From Nitratiruptor sp. SB155-2 (GTDB taxonomy: Bacteria; Campylobacterota; Campylobacteria; Campylobacterales; Nitratiruptoraceae): a stretch of 64,000 nucleotides of DNA. The DNA lies in assembly GCF_000010325.1 (NCBI RefSeq), contig NC_009662.1, forward strand, positions 764,501-828,500. The letters run 5' to 3'. This document shows, one piece after another, positions 31,192 to 40,217 of this stretch. Position 1 is the first letter of the stretch. Each line of letters starts with the position of its first letter. The position numbers and the translations under genes were made by a program. The notes below the pieces were generated by a model. The model was not told the origin of the DNA. It searched no databases and saw only the letters and a program-made list of their open reading frames with translations.

Positions 31192-32272
31192 CTCTCATTT
31201 CCAGGTATCGTTTGAGTCCCAAACTTGTCCAATCTCTATTTTGCATCCAGTACGGTTCTATATCCTTCCATACCCTTTGGAAATCTTCACTTTTTTGTGA
31301 CTGTTCATGTATGACCAGCATCAGCGCTTTTTTGGCAGCATCGACAATCTCTTGTGGCCAACTCTTCAATTCCACACCAAGAGATTTGAGTTTTGTAAGA
31401 GCTTTAGCATTTTCATGCTGAAATCTGTAAATCATTTTCGCATTGAGTTCTTGCGCAAGTGAATCGATGAGATGATGGATATCCTTTGGTAAAGATTCCC
31501 AAAATTTTTTGTTAAATGTGAGTTCAAGTACACTGCCAGGCTCATGAAAACCGCTGTAGTAATATTTTGCGACTTTATAAAAGCCCATTTTCATGTCAAG
31601 CGCTGGACCTACCCATTCTGTTGCATCGATGGTACCACGATCGAGGGCTGTGAAGATTTCTCCGGCGGGCAATAATATAGGATTGATACCGAGTTTTGCC
31701 ATCACTTCTCCACCAAGTCCAGGAATACGCATTTTAAGACCTTTAAGATCTTTGAGGGTATGAATCTCTTTTCGAAACCATCCTCCCATCTGTACATCGG
31801 TATTGCCGCCAAGAAGTGGGTAGAGATTGTATTTTGCATAGAGTTCCCGCCACAGATGTAAACCGTTTCCGTAATTCATCCATGCATTCATCTCCGTAGA
31901 GGTAAATCCGAAGGGAAAACCGCCAAAAAGACTGAAGGCGCTGTTTTTACCCTTCCAGTAGTAGGGACCAGAATGGAAAGCCTCAATCTGCCCGGCACTG
32001 CATGCATCAAATACTTGTAAAGCGGGAACTAAAAGATTTTTGGCAAAGACTTTAATCTGGACTTCACCATCACTGGCCTGTTCGACTCTTTTTGCAAACT
32101 CCTCTACACCTTCACCCATAATGGGAAAATGTGCAGGCCAGCTTGTTGCGAGTTTTATTGTTATCTTCCTTTTTTTTGCAATAGCAAACTCTTTTACCTC
32201 TTCACGTTTGCATCCGCTCATCATTGCAGCGGTTGTCACTGCCCCAGCAAGAAGGAATGATCTTCTTTTCAT
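31184..32272 (-). CDS. TRAP-transporter substrate-binding protein, DctP family, Tat signal and lipobox
   Basis: A 362-residue periplasmic solute-binding protein. The start is ATG 32272 with AAGGAT upstream; an earlier in-frame ATG (32299) would precede the twin-arginine motif by nine residues. Signal: KRRSFLLAGA (Tat) then MMSGCK with a lipobox cysteine. Binding-fold features: LKMRIPGLGGEVMAKLG with the conserved Arg, and the segment EIFTALDRGTIDATEWVGP, which resembles TakP/lactate-binding members. No membrane subunits (DctQ, DctM) are encoded here; neighbours are chaA-like and APC permease genes. Ligand is inferred only as an organic acid. Confidence 0.88.
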   Translation of the reverse strand: MKRRSFLLAGAVTTAAMMSGCKREEVKEFAIAKKRKITIKLATSWPAHFPIMGEGVEEFAKRVEQASDGEVQIKVFAKNLLVPALQVFDACSAGQIEAFHSGPYYWKGKNSAFSLFGGFPFGFTSTEMNAWMNYGNGLHLWRELYAKYNLYPLLGGNTDVQMGGWFRKEIHTLKDLKGLKMRIPGLGGEVMAKLGINPILLPAGEIFTALDRGTIDATEWVGPALDMKMGFYKVAKYYYSGFHEPGSVLELTFNKKFWESLPKDIHHLIDSLAQELNAKMIYRFQHENAKALTKLKSLGVELKSWPQEIVDAAKKALMLVIHEQSQKSEDFQRVWKDIEPYWMQNRDWTSLGLKRYLEMRDG

Positions 32273-32282
32273 ACGTATCCTT

Positions 32283-33431
32283 TTAATACATAGCTGCAAT
32301 CACTGCAAAACAGGCAAAAAACATGAGATGGGAAACGCCTTCTATGTAGTTCGTTTCACCGTTGTCCGTCGTTTTCCAAGCCAGTATAACCGTCAACAGC
32401 AAAGCGCCGATTTGCAATGCGTTGAAGTTGAGGGTAAAAGGGATACCTTTGATATAGGCTAGACCCATCAGTATCGGTACCGTCAATAGAATGGATACAG
32501 TAGATGCACCCATGGCGATATTGACAACTCTTTGTATCTGATCGTTTTTTGCTGCTTTGATAGCGGTAATGAGTTCCGGAGAAACACTGATGATAGCTAT
32601 GATGAGACCGGCAAGTCCTGCATTGATCCCCAAACTTTGAAAAACGTGGGAAGAGTCGTGGGCAAAGATCTCAGCCATTATACCTACGGCGAATATTAAG
32701 GAAAAAATCACAATGAGATTTGCCCAGTTGGGAAGTTTTTCGAAGATATAATCATCTTCATGCTCTTCGTTTTCCTGGATCTTTTTCCTTTTTTTCAGAC
32801 GTAAAATTCTGCTTCTTGCGGTAGATTTGAAAAAGTGCGAATGGGTCTTAGTCTGAAACACGTAAATGATGATGTAGTAGGTAAAAAGCATTATTGAAAT
32901 GATGATACTTGCTTTGAGAAGTTTCTGTTCCCCATGTGGCGTGTAGACCAAAAGGCTAGGGACTAAAAGTGCGATGGAAGAGATGAACAGAATCGTCGTA
33001 TATGTACTGGAAGTGTCTTCATTGTGTTCTTGCTCTGCAAAAGCGAGTCCCCCGATAAAAACGGCAAGCCCAAGTAAAACGTTCATATCCACGATTACGG
33101 CTGAGATGATCCCACTTTTGACAGTTTCGAGTGCTCTTGTGCTATTGTCGGCAGTGAGTATCATGAAAAGAAGGATGATCTCCACGGCAACCGCACTAAA
33201 TGTGAGAACAAAACTGCCGTAGGGTTCTCCTAGCCGTTCCGCTAAAATCTCAGCGACCTCGCTAACGGTAACGGAGAGCGCAACGATGGAAAGAGCGGAT
33301 ACAAAAGCGGAAAGAACGTCATGATGATGTATATGTAAGAAGTAGGCAAGAATACCAAAGAGGATTCCAAATGCAATATCCCAATAATCCTCCACAAAAT
33401 CCCAAAATTCCGATGAACTGTCACTTTGCAA
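32283..33431 (-). CDS. Calcium/proton antiporter, ChaA-like (CaCA family)
   Basis: A 382-residue membrane protein with about eleven membrane segments and the CaCA alpha repeats: VSEVAEILAERLGEPYG with AVAVEIILLFMIL in the first half, and SVSPELITAIKAAKNDQIQRVVN in the second. A highly charged central loop (about residues 207-230, KKRKKIQENEEHEDD) separates the halves as in ChaA. It probably exports Ca2+ (or K+/Na+) in exchange for H+. The start is TTG 33431, with AAGGAG upstream. It lies between the Mur-like gene and the TRAP binding protein. Confidence 0.87.
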   Translation of the reverse strand: MQSDSSSEFWDFVEDYWDIAFGILFGILAYFLHIHHHDVLSAFVSALSIVALSVTVSEVAEILAERLGEPYGSFVLTFSAVAVEIILLFMILTADNSTRALETVKSGIISAVIVDMNVLLGLAVFIGGLAFAEQEHNEDTSSTYTTILFISSIALLVPSLLVYTPHGEQKLLKASIIISIMLFTYYIIIYVFQTKTHSHFFKSTARSRILRLKKRKKIQENEEHEDDYIFEKLPNWANLIVIFSLIFAVGIMAEIFAHDSSHVFQSLGINAGLAGLIIAIISVSPELITAIKAAKNDQIQRVVNIAMGASTVSILLTVPILMGLAYIKGIPFTLNFNALQIGALLLTVILAWKTTDNGETNYIEGVSHLMFFACFAVIAAMY

Positions 33432-33442
33432 TCAAATACTCC

Positions 33443-34402
33443 TTAAAAAAGTGTTGCAGCTCGAGGACTGCGATGTAGTCTGTCGATTTCGAATTCTTCG
33501 GCTTGAACAAGTGCGATATGATAGAAGCAATTATACAAAATCTTTTTTGCTTCATCAAATGAATTGACATGTTTGCATGGTTCAATGTTTTTTTGGCAAA
33601 GGAACAGTTTTGTACTCCATGGAGCTTTTTTTTGTAGATAATCCCAAAAAGCCGATGCGACAGTACAAGAAGTTTCATGTACTATAACACGTTCACTTTT
33701 TCCAAACTCCACCTCTTGGAATGTGTGATTAACAAAATAGGGTCTGCATCTTTGAAATTGCTCAGTTTTTGAAAAGTCGACATTGAGAAGGTACTCTGCT
33801 GCCACAGAGAGGATGAACTCCAACTCTTTTTGAAAAAACGGAGAGATCCGAACTCTTTCATAAAATCTGTTTTCAAAAATAAAACTGGTCTCAAAAAGAT
33901 ACTCCTGAACAATTTTGAAGTCTTCATTCTTTGCGATTTTGATCATATCCAAAGCAAGTTTTTTGGCTAAATTTTCGGGAAGTAGTACAATTTTGACTTT
34001 TTCGTTTTGAATATCTCGTAAAAGTGTACGAAAATTTTTGGTGATGATTGCATCTTTGTCTTGGATGATGATATTTGCAAGTTCAAAGGATATCTCGTCA
34101 CAGGATAAGAGATCAACGCTTTTTTGTATCATGAAAAAGCGAACAAGTTTGATCATAGTGTCATCCAAATTATCTACTCGTATCCAAGCCGTTTCACTAT
34201 CGCTTATTTGTATAGGCCCTTCGTGTAAAATGCCGTATGCTCCTTTTTGAATCGCATCATCAACATCTTTCTTTGAAAAGGCTACAAAAAGATCACCTCT
34301 TTTTAACTCTTCCAAAGAGGTAGATATCGAGTAGAACTTCGCTATGGAAGGCGAATTGAGAAGTTTTCCACCAGTGAGGCTGAGGATGCTTTGCAGCCTC
34401 AT
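33443..34402 (-). CDS. Mur-ligase-like protein lacking the ATP-binding loop
   Basis: A 319-residue protein whose first 60 residues resemble the N-terminal UDP-binding domain of MurE/MurF ligases (LLNSPSIAKF, then STSLEELKRGDLFVAFSKKDVDDAIQKGAYGIL cut here for length at residue 30-62). In true ligases this is followed by the P-loop GTNGKT; here that part reads DKDAIITKNFRTLL and no P-loop is seen. The C-terminal half has no match that I recognise. Its ATG overlaps the metG stop. I cannot assign a function: it may be a decayed MurF paralogue or a binding protein that kept only the first domain. Confidence 0.55.
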   Translation of the reverse strand: MRLQSILSLTGGKLLNSPSIAKFYSISTSLEELKRGDLFVAFSKKDVDDAIQKGAYGILHEGPIQISDSETAWIRVDNLDDTMIKLVRFFMIQKSVDLLSCDEISFELANIIIQDKDAIITKNFRTLLRDIQNEKVKIVLLPENLAKKLALDMIKIAKNEDFKIVQEYLFETSFIFENRFYERVRISPFFQKELEFILSVAAEYLLNVDFSKTEQFQRCRPYFVNHTFQEVEFGKSERVIVHETSCTVASAFWDYLQKKAPWSTKLFLCQKNIEPCKHVNSFDEAKKILYNCFYHIALVQAEEFEIDRLHRSPRAATLF

Positions 34403-36297
34403 TTCACAGGTGTTCCCTCTTTTTTGGGAGCGTTTGGTGCTACAAGAGTCAAACCACTTTCATCTTTTGCGGCCAATATCATTCCTTCGCTTATGTGACC
34501 CATAAGTTTTGCCGGTTTGAGATTGGCTACTACACATACCTGTTTCCCTACCAACTCTTGAGGAGTATAGTACTCTTTGATACCTGCAATAATCTGTCTT
34601 GGTCTCTCTTCACCAAGATCGACGAGGAGTTTAAGAAGCTTTTTGCTTTTTGGTAGATCTTCAGCTTCAATGATAGTACCTACTTTGATGGAAACTTTGA
34701 AAAAGTCCTCTATTGTGATATATTCCTCACTCTTTTGAGGAGCTTTTTCTTTTTTCTCCTCTTTCATCAAAGGCTCTTCGATCTTTGGAAAGAGAGGAGG
34801 GATTTTTTGGATAGTGAATGTATCAAGAAGATTGGATTGATGGATAAATGTGTCAAAGCTCGATTGATCAATTGTAAAACCAAGTGCTTCGGCAATCTTT
34901 TGAGTCGTTTTTGGCATAACTGGATGCAAAAGAAGCGCCACTTTTGCAAGGATATTGCTGACAAGTGCAACGAGCGCCATCGCTTCATCTGCTTTGCCCT
35001 CTTTCATTTTAGCCCATGGAGCATAGGTATCGATCGCTTTATTGGCAATATGGAGCATCTTCCAGATCTCTTCAAGATATCTATTCCATTTCATCTCATC
35101 GACAAGCGAATCCAGGTTCGCTATGATGGATTGGATCTCTTGCAACTCTTTTTGGTGGAACTTCTGGACATCTTTACTGTCAACAGTGAAATCGAAATAT
35201 TTTCCACTCATTCCGATGATTCGATTAAGGAGATTGCCAAGATCGTTTCCTAGATCGTTATTGATTCTGTCAATCAACGCTTTTTGGCTAAAATCTCCAT
35301 CTTGTCCAAAGGGGACTTCACGAAGTAAAAAATATCGAAAATTCTCAAGCCCATAGGCATCGGCCACTTTTTTAGGGTCGATGACGTTGCCTTTGGACTT
35401 GCTCATTTTTTCGCCATTTCTCGTCCACCACCCATGAGTTGCGATGTGATGTGGTTGCGGTAGATCAAGACTCATTAAAAAGGCTGGCCAATACACCGCA
35501 TGAAAGCGAAGAATATCTTTTCCGACAAGATGGAAATCTGCTGGCCAGTAGTACATCAGTTTCTCATCGCTCCCGTATCCCAGGGCTGTAATATAATTCA
35601 AGAGTGCATCAAGCCATACATACATGACATGTTTTGGATCGTTGATCGATTTTGGGAGTTTAATTCCCCAGTCAAAACTGGTACGGGTGATGGAGAGATC
35701 CTGCAAGCCACTTTCAACAAAGCGGATCACTTCGTTCTTCTTGTTTTTAGGGAGGACAAAAGCATCGTTGGTTCGATAGAGTTCCAACAGCTTATCTTGA
35801 TATTTAGAGAGTTTGAAAAAGTAGCTCTCTTCTTTGACGATGCTCGTTTGCTTCCCGCAATCGGGACAAAACTCTTCATCGATAAGCTGTGATTCGGGAA
35901 AGAACGCTTCACAGCTGATACAGTAGTGCCCCTCGTATTCACCTTTGTAGATATCACCTTTTTCATACATCTTTTCAAAAGCTTTTTGGACACCTATGAT
36001 ATGTTCTGGGTTTGTCGTTCGTATAAATTTATCGTAACTGATTTCAAACTCATCCCACAACGCTTTGAATTTGGCGCTGATTTCATCGGCATACTCTTGT
36101 GGTGTCTTCCCCCTTTTTTTTGCGGCTTCTTCTATCTTTTGTCCATGTTCGTCGGTTCCCGTGAGAAAAAAGGTGTCATATCCGTTGAGACGAAAATATC
36201 TTGCCGCGCTATCTGCAATGATCGTCGTATAGGCATGGCCGATATGCGGCACATCATTGACATAATAGATCGGTGTAGTAATATAGCGTTTTTTCAT
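34399..36297 (-). CDS. metG: Methionyl-tRNA synthetase with C-terminal tRNA-binding domain
   Basis: A 632-residue class I enzyme that charges initiator and elongator tRNA-Met. HIGH motif is HIGH in YVNDVPHIGHAYTT (about 11-24), a zinc knuckle CISC...CPDC lies at about 128-147, and KMSKSKGN near residue 298. The C-terminal 110 residues form a Trbp111/OB-fold tRNA-binding domain (FKVSIKVGTIIEAEDLPKSKK). Length is that of the type with a fused tail. Ten bases downstream of the small Cys protein and overlapping the next gene by 4. Confidence 0.97.
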   Translation of the reverse strand: MKKRYITTPIYYVNDVPHIGHAYTTIIADSAARYFRLNGYDTFFLTGTDEHGQKIEEAAKKRGKTPQEYADEISAKFKALWDEFEISYDKFIRTTNPEHIIGVQKAFEKMYEKGDIYKGEYEGHYCISCEAFFPESQLIDEEFCPDCGKQTSIVKEESYFFKLSKYQDKLLELYRTNDAFVLPKNKKNEVIRFVESGLQDLSITRTSFDWGIKLPKSINDPKHVMYVWLDALLNYITALGYGSDEKLMYYWPADFHLVGKDILRFHAVYWPAFLMSLDLPQPHHIATHGWWTRNGEKMSKSKGNVIDPKKVADAYGLENFRYFLLREVPFGQDGDFSQKALIDRINNDLGNDLGNLLNRIIGMSGKYFDFTVDSKDVQKFHQKELQEIQSIIANLDSLVDEMKWNRYLEEIWKMLHIANKAIDTYAPWAKMKEGKADEAMALVALVSNILAKVALLLHPVMPKTTQKIAEALGFTIDQSSFDTFIHQSNLLDTFTIQKIPPLFPKIEEPLMKEEKKEKAPQKSEEYITIEDFFKVSIKVGTIIEAEDLPKSKKLLKLLVDLGEERPRQIIAGIKEYYTPQELVGKQVCVVANLKPAKLMGHISEGMILAAKDESGLTLVAPNAPKKEGTPVK

Positions 36298-36306
36298 TGA
36301 CTCTCC

Positions 36307-36504
36307 TTAAAATTCAAATCCTCCGCCTTTTCCTTTATTCATACTTTCATAGACCGCCTGGACATATCTGTTGCGTATAGTGCAACCGATAATCTCTTTA
36401 CATGCGAGACAGCTTGAGAGTTTTTTTTCCTTATGGCACTTTTTGAGCTCTTTCATAGCTTCTTGTAAAGCCAATTCGTATCGGTCTAACTCTCTATTTT
36501 CCAT
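36307..36504 (-). CDS. Small conserved-type cysteine-rich protein
   Basis: A 65-residue, mostly helical and charged protein with four cysteines: Cys23, Cys32, Cys35 and Cys41 (pattern C-x8-C-x2-C-x5-C), with His24 beside the first, followed by a glycine-rich tail ending GGGFEF. The cysteine spacing could bind zinc or an Fe-S cluster. It begins 11 bases inside the end of fbp and ends 10 bases before metG, so it is certainly co-transcribed. I do not recognise a family with an assigned function. Confidence 0.7.
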
Positions 36505-37333
36505 AAAATTCTCTTACTTTATTGATTTCATATAGCGAACCGAAAAAGCAGGGGGTCGTATCATGGATCTCTTCAGCTTTGAGGTCTAGCAGGCGATTTC
36601 CCTCATCATTGATCGCTTCACCGCCAGCCTTTTCATAAACATGTGCGAAAGGGAACACTTCAAATACTTTTCTCAGTTTCCCTCGCGGTTTGTCCTTTGT
36701 TCCAGGATAGCTAAAAAGCCCTCCTTTTTTCACTAAAATCTGATGCAGGTCTGGAACCATTCCTCCTGAATATCGGAGGCGATATCCTTGGGAAAAGAGA
36801 TCTTCTACAAGTGCTTTGTGATGTGGATACCAGTATTGTTGGGTGCCACCTGGAGCATTCAGCTTTCCTTTTTCACCAAGTTGTAGCTCTTCCATGAAAA
36901 GAAATTTCCCGTTTTGCAAAATAAATCGTTCCGCTTTGATTGTGGATATAACCATCTCCACCCTTGGACCATATACAACGTATACGGCTGCTTTCAAACT
37001 GTTTCCATGAAAATCGTTTTCATAGATTCCAAAAATTGATCCTACACTCAGGTTGACATCCACAAGACTGCTGCCGTCGAGGGGGTCGTACCCTACGAGA
37101 TATTTTCCGCGTTCATTGATAGTTATAGGTTCGCTTTTTTCTTCACTTGCAAGTACCCGAACCGAACTTGTCTTGCTCAGCTCCTCTTCAATGATAAGAT
37201 CGCTTTGGACATCCAGTTTGAGCTGTTGGTCACCGGACTCGTTTGCACTGTCACTATATCCGAAGTCTGTTGTTTGGATCGTTTTGGCGATCCGTTTTGC
37301 ACTCTCTTTTATCGCTTCGATGATTTCTGTCAT
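36494..37333 (-). CDS. fbp: Fructose-1,6-bisphosphatase class I
   Basis: A 279-residue phosphatase of gluconeogenesis. The metal-binding motif [18 protein letters not shown] cut to DPLDGSS is centred near residue 88, EEKSEP supplies an earlier acidic ligand, and [18 protein letters not shown] forms the substrate pocket. The start is ATG 37333 with AAGAGGT upstream; the frame stays open to 37432 but those residues overlap mobB and are not family-like. Shorter than the 332-residue E. coli enzyme. Consistent with hexose made from small carbon units. Confidence 0.93.
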
Positions 37334-37334
37334 A

Positions 37335-37820
37335 CTATACCTCTTGTGCGTTTTTAAAAATCCACTGTATGATCTGATCTGTATCATTGAGATCCAAAAT
37401 ATCCAAATGTTCAGGGACTTGGGATTTGTCAATGGTATGGTCTATTGCAACCGCTTTAATAAAGCCGAAATAGGATGGATCGAGCTCTCCCCGAAAAACA
37501 CCTATTCTAGGAAGGGGGAGATATTTGAGTCCTTCCACAAGTAAAATATCGAAGTCATGAATCATATCTATGATTTCATCGATACTTTTTCGTCTGTGGG
37601 AAAAGTAGGTTGTTCTCGTTGGAGATGTTACCACGACCTCTGCACCAGTTTGAAAAAAACGGTAGCTATCTTTACCTTCTGTATCGAACTGCGCTTTGTC
37701 CTTTGGATCGTTTTTGACAATGGCCACTTTATATGTATTGATCAGCTTTTGTGCCACTTTTTCTATTATGGTTGTTTTACCGCTATTGGAAGGACCTGTA
37801 AAGGCGACTGCTACCCTCAA
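37335..37820 (-). CDS. mobB: Molybdopterin-guanine dinucleotide biosynthesis protein MobB
   Basis: A 161-residue P-loop GTPase/ATPase: P-loop [16 protein letters not shown] near residue 7, [20 protein letters not shown] (switch region), and [19 protein letters not shown]. MobB assists MobA in adding GMP to molybdopterin, needed by nitrate and formate oxidoreductases. The start is TTG 37820 with AAAGGTAG upstream; an ATG at 37853 without a ribosome-binding site is the alternative. First gene of a minus-strand run; the fbp start is one base after its stop. Confidence 0.9.
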
Positions 37821-37871
37821 TACACTACCTTTTTTTGTTGATATTTTATCCAATGAAAAGTTAAGCTAAGA

Positions 37872-37877
37872 TATAAT
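37872..37877 (+). promoter_or_regulatory. -10 element of the lipoprotein gene
   Basis: A perfect TATAAT lies 21 bases upstream of the ATG at 37899, in the gap to the divergent mobB gene. No good -35 hexamer sits 16-18 bases upstream, as is common in Campylobacterota. An AAGAGG ribosome-binding site follows. Confidence 0.5.
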
Positions 37878-37898
37878 TGAAAGAAAAAAGAGGTTTTC

Positions 37899-38393
37899 AT
37901 GAAAATCAAAAAGCTGATTTTTGGATTTGTAGTTATGCTATCATTTATTGGCTGTGGTAATACACTGCCTTCTATCATCTCAAAAGATACACAATATACC
38001 GAAGCATTACGATATACGAAAAAAACGACTTTTGATATTTCATTGGAAGAGAAAGCTCTTTTTATCGCAACATATCTCAATCCTTTGGAGAAAAAAGGAG
38101 ATGGAGAATATTTCTTTGTCCGTACATTCATAGACAACGATTTTGAAGAGGCTGAGAAAGCTGGACTACACCATCCGGGAGTCAAGATAACCCTTAACGG
38201 GAAACCCCCTGTACAGATACGAGAATTGAAAAAAGAGGATATTTTAGTAAAACAGATGCCTTTCACTCAGCAGTGGTATAGGTATTATTTGGTTCGTTTC
38301 CCAAAACAGAAACAGAGCCAACTGAAATTTACTATCTCTTTTGATGATTACGGACAAAAAGTGCTGCTTTTTTTAAAGCCGATAGAACAGTAG
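37899..38393 (+). CDS. Putative lipoprotein of unknown function
   Basis: A 164-residue protein with a lipoprotein signal (positively charged MKIKK, hydrophobic core, lipobox SFIGC with Cys19). The mature part has alternating short beta-like stretches (VKITLNGKPPVQI, LKFTISFDDYG) and an LVRFP motif; no family I recognise. It stands alone between divergent mobB and convergent slt; the last 62 bases overlap the 3' end of slt on the other strand. Probably anchored in the outer or inner membrane facing the periplasm. Confidence 0.75.
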   Translation: MKIKKLIFGFVVMLSFIGCGNTLPSIISKDTQYTEALRYTKKTTFDISLEEKALFIATYLNPLEKKGDGEYFFVRTFIDNDFEEAEKAGLHHPGVKITLNGKPPVQIRELKKEDILVKQMPFTQQWYRYYLVRFPKQKQSQLKFTISFDDYGQKVLLFLKPIEQ

Positions 38394-39918
38394 TCGGTTT
38401 GTGCAGCAAATATCGATAGACGTAGTAGTTCGCTAATACTTTTTTCCCATACTCTTTGGTCTCTTCATAACTCACTAGTTCCATTGCCAGCATTGCGTCA
38501 TATTTTCGAAAAAGTGGAAATATCTTTCTTTTTGTGTATCCATATCCTCCATTGTAAGCATATGCAATGAGTAATGGATTCCTCTCGAGCCATCTTTGCA
38601 AGTAGCGAATATGGTCAAGTGCGAAAGGCACGGCAACTTTTTCATCAAACATCATATCAAGGTCGAAATTTTTTATCTGCAGTTTTTTGGCTGTTGCCTT
38701 CGCCAAAAAAGGCATAAACTGCAACGGCCCCAAAGCAAAAGACCTGGAGACGCTTCCTGGATAGAATTTGCTTTCTTGTTTTGCGAGAGCATAGAGCAGT
38801 GCTTTCGTATTTGTGTCTGTGTTTTGCAAAAGATCTTCATAGGGCATCACGAAAGGATGGATTTTATAGTGCCTCTCCTTTTCGATAATATTTGCATATA
38901 TGAAATCGGTATTGTCGCATTGAAACATCTTTTTCAATTTTGTGAGATTGCCTTCTTTTAATCTTTTGTCTACTTGCAATCCGACAAAAGGATCGCTTGT
39001 ATTTATGTCGCATGTCGTTCCGAATTTTTTGACGGTACAAAAATCTCTGTACAACTTGTGAGTTGTCTCATATGTAAGAATAGTATAGATATTCAGATCC
39101 CAGGAGTTGAGTAGATGATCCAGGTAGGTTCTTTTTTTTGTGATCCTATAGAGCCAATAGGCCGCTCTATCCTTATGAGATTGATAGTAGGCCATATTCA
39201 GAGCCTTTTGCAGGTAAGGAATTGCAAAAGAGTTCCGATGATATTTGAGTGCGATGAGCGCTACTTTGAAACTGTCAGAAGCGTTGAGATATTTTGGGGA
39301 AAGTTTTAATAGGGAGAGTTCGATATTTTTAAGATCATCTGTAAGAGCCAAACGAATAAATGTTGAAAATTCTTTTTCCAAGGAGAGCTTTTGTAAAAAA
39401 ATTTTTGGAAGCCAGAAATTGAAATGCTCTTTTCTGTAGCGTGAACCGCAACGATTGAACAGCCAAAGATATTTTCTTGGTTCTTTCATTGAAAGGGCTA
39501 CAGGGTGTTTTGAGAGTAAAAATCGATACTCTTTTTCTATTTTGGGAAACTTTTTCAATTTTTTGTAAAGCTCTCTTTGTTCATCGCTGGGTAGTTGCAA
39601 AAATTTATAGGGTGAGATAGAGGCTGCAATACAGGAGGATTCTTGTTTACAAAGCTTTTTTGCATCCATGGCTAGACACTGTGCAATTCGTTCAATGTGA
39701 GGATTCTTGATCTTTTTTGCATACCGGAAAAAGATCTTTCTATTGACAAAACTGGCTTGCTCCAAAGCTTTTTGCGCATCCAAGGCAGTTACATTTTGAT
39801 CAAGAAAGCGCCAGATATAGTAATCTTTCGGAATGGATCGGGGCTTGGAAACGAGATAGTCTAGTGTGATCTCCTTGGAAAAAAGCAAACAAGGCAAGAA
39901 AAAGAGAAGCTTTTTCAA
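38332..39918 (-). CDS. slt: Soluble lytic murein transglycosylase (Slt70-like)
   Basis: A 528-residue exported enzyme. Start TTG 39918 overlaps the yggT stop as TTGA and yields a signal peptide (KKLLFFLPCLLF); the frame remains open another 44 codons inside yggT, which is rejected. The first 350 residues are a helical, repeat-like U domain as in Slt70; the C-terminal catalytic domain (about 375-500) has the Glu of LAKQESKFYPG, GPLQFMPFLAKATAKKL and AYAYNGG. It degrades glycan strands in the periplasm. Third gene in gltX-yggT-slt. Confidence 0.92.
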   Translation of the reverse strand: MKKLLFFLPCLLFSKEITLDYLVSKPRSIPKDYYIWRFLDQNVTALDAQKALEQASFVNRKIFFRYAKKIKNPHIERIAQCLAMDAKKLCKQESSCIAASISPYKFLQLPSDEQRELYKKLKKFPKIEKEYRFLLSKHPVALSMKEPRKYLWLFNRCGSRYRKEHFNFWLPKIFLQKLSLEKEFSTFIRLALTDDLKNIELSLLKLSPKYLNASDSFKVALIALKYHRNSFAIPYLQKALNMAYYQSHKDRAAYWLYRITKKRTYLDHLLNSWDLNIYTILTYETTHKLYRDFCTVKKFGTTCDINTSDPFVGLQVDKRLKEGNLTKLKKMFQCDNTDFIYANIIEKERHYKIHPFVMPYEDLLQNTDTNTKALLYALAKQESKFYPGSVSRSFALGPLQFMPFLAKATAKKLQIKNFDLDMMFDEKVAVPFALDHIRYLQRWLERNPLLIAYAYNGGYGYTKRKIFPLFRKYDAMLAMELVSYEETKEYGKKVLANYYVYRYLLHKPTTVLSALKKAALFVRNHQKR

Positions 39919-40217
39919 GCCCCAAGCCTCATAGAAATCTGCATAAGCAGTCGTACGAAAAAGAGATCGATAAACTGTAGTGCTATGATAACGATAAGCG
40001 GAGCCAGATCGATACCACCTATGACAGTAGGGATATACCGTCTGATCCATGCATAGACTGGTTCGGTGAGTCTATAGAGTGTCTGTACGATTGGGTTGTA
40101 TGGATCGGGACGAACCCAGCTGATGAGTGCAGCAATGATAACAACCCAGATATAGATGTTGATCACCATATGCAATATTTGAGCCAAAGCCTGTAACAGT
40201 GTTCCTATTACGATCAT
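39915..40217 (-). CDS. YggT-family membrane protein
   Basis: A 100-residue protein with two hydrophobic segments (about 5-33 and 68-92) and the YggT core VVIIAALISWVRPDPYNPIV followed by LYRLTEPVYAWIRRYIP. YggT proteins are implicated in osmotic tolerance and, through a link to cell-division genes, chloroplast/plasmid nucleoid distribution, but a biochemical role is not settled. It overlaps gltX by 4 bases and slt by 4. Confidence 0.9.
   Translation of the reverse strand: MIVIGTLLQALAQILHMVINIYIWVVIIAALISWVRPDPYNPIVQTLYRLTEPVYAWIRRYIPTVIGGIDLAPLIVIIALQFIDLFFVRLLMQISMRLGA

Noticed and set aside
34735-35253. Plus-strand open frame of 172 codons opposite metG
   Set aside because: Antisense shadow of the metG C-terminal region.
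37817-38266. Minus-strand open frame overlapping the lipoprotein gene
   Set aside because: The plus-strand frame has a signal peptide, lipobox and ribosome-binding site; the reverse frame has none.
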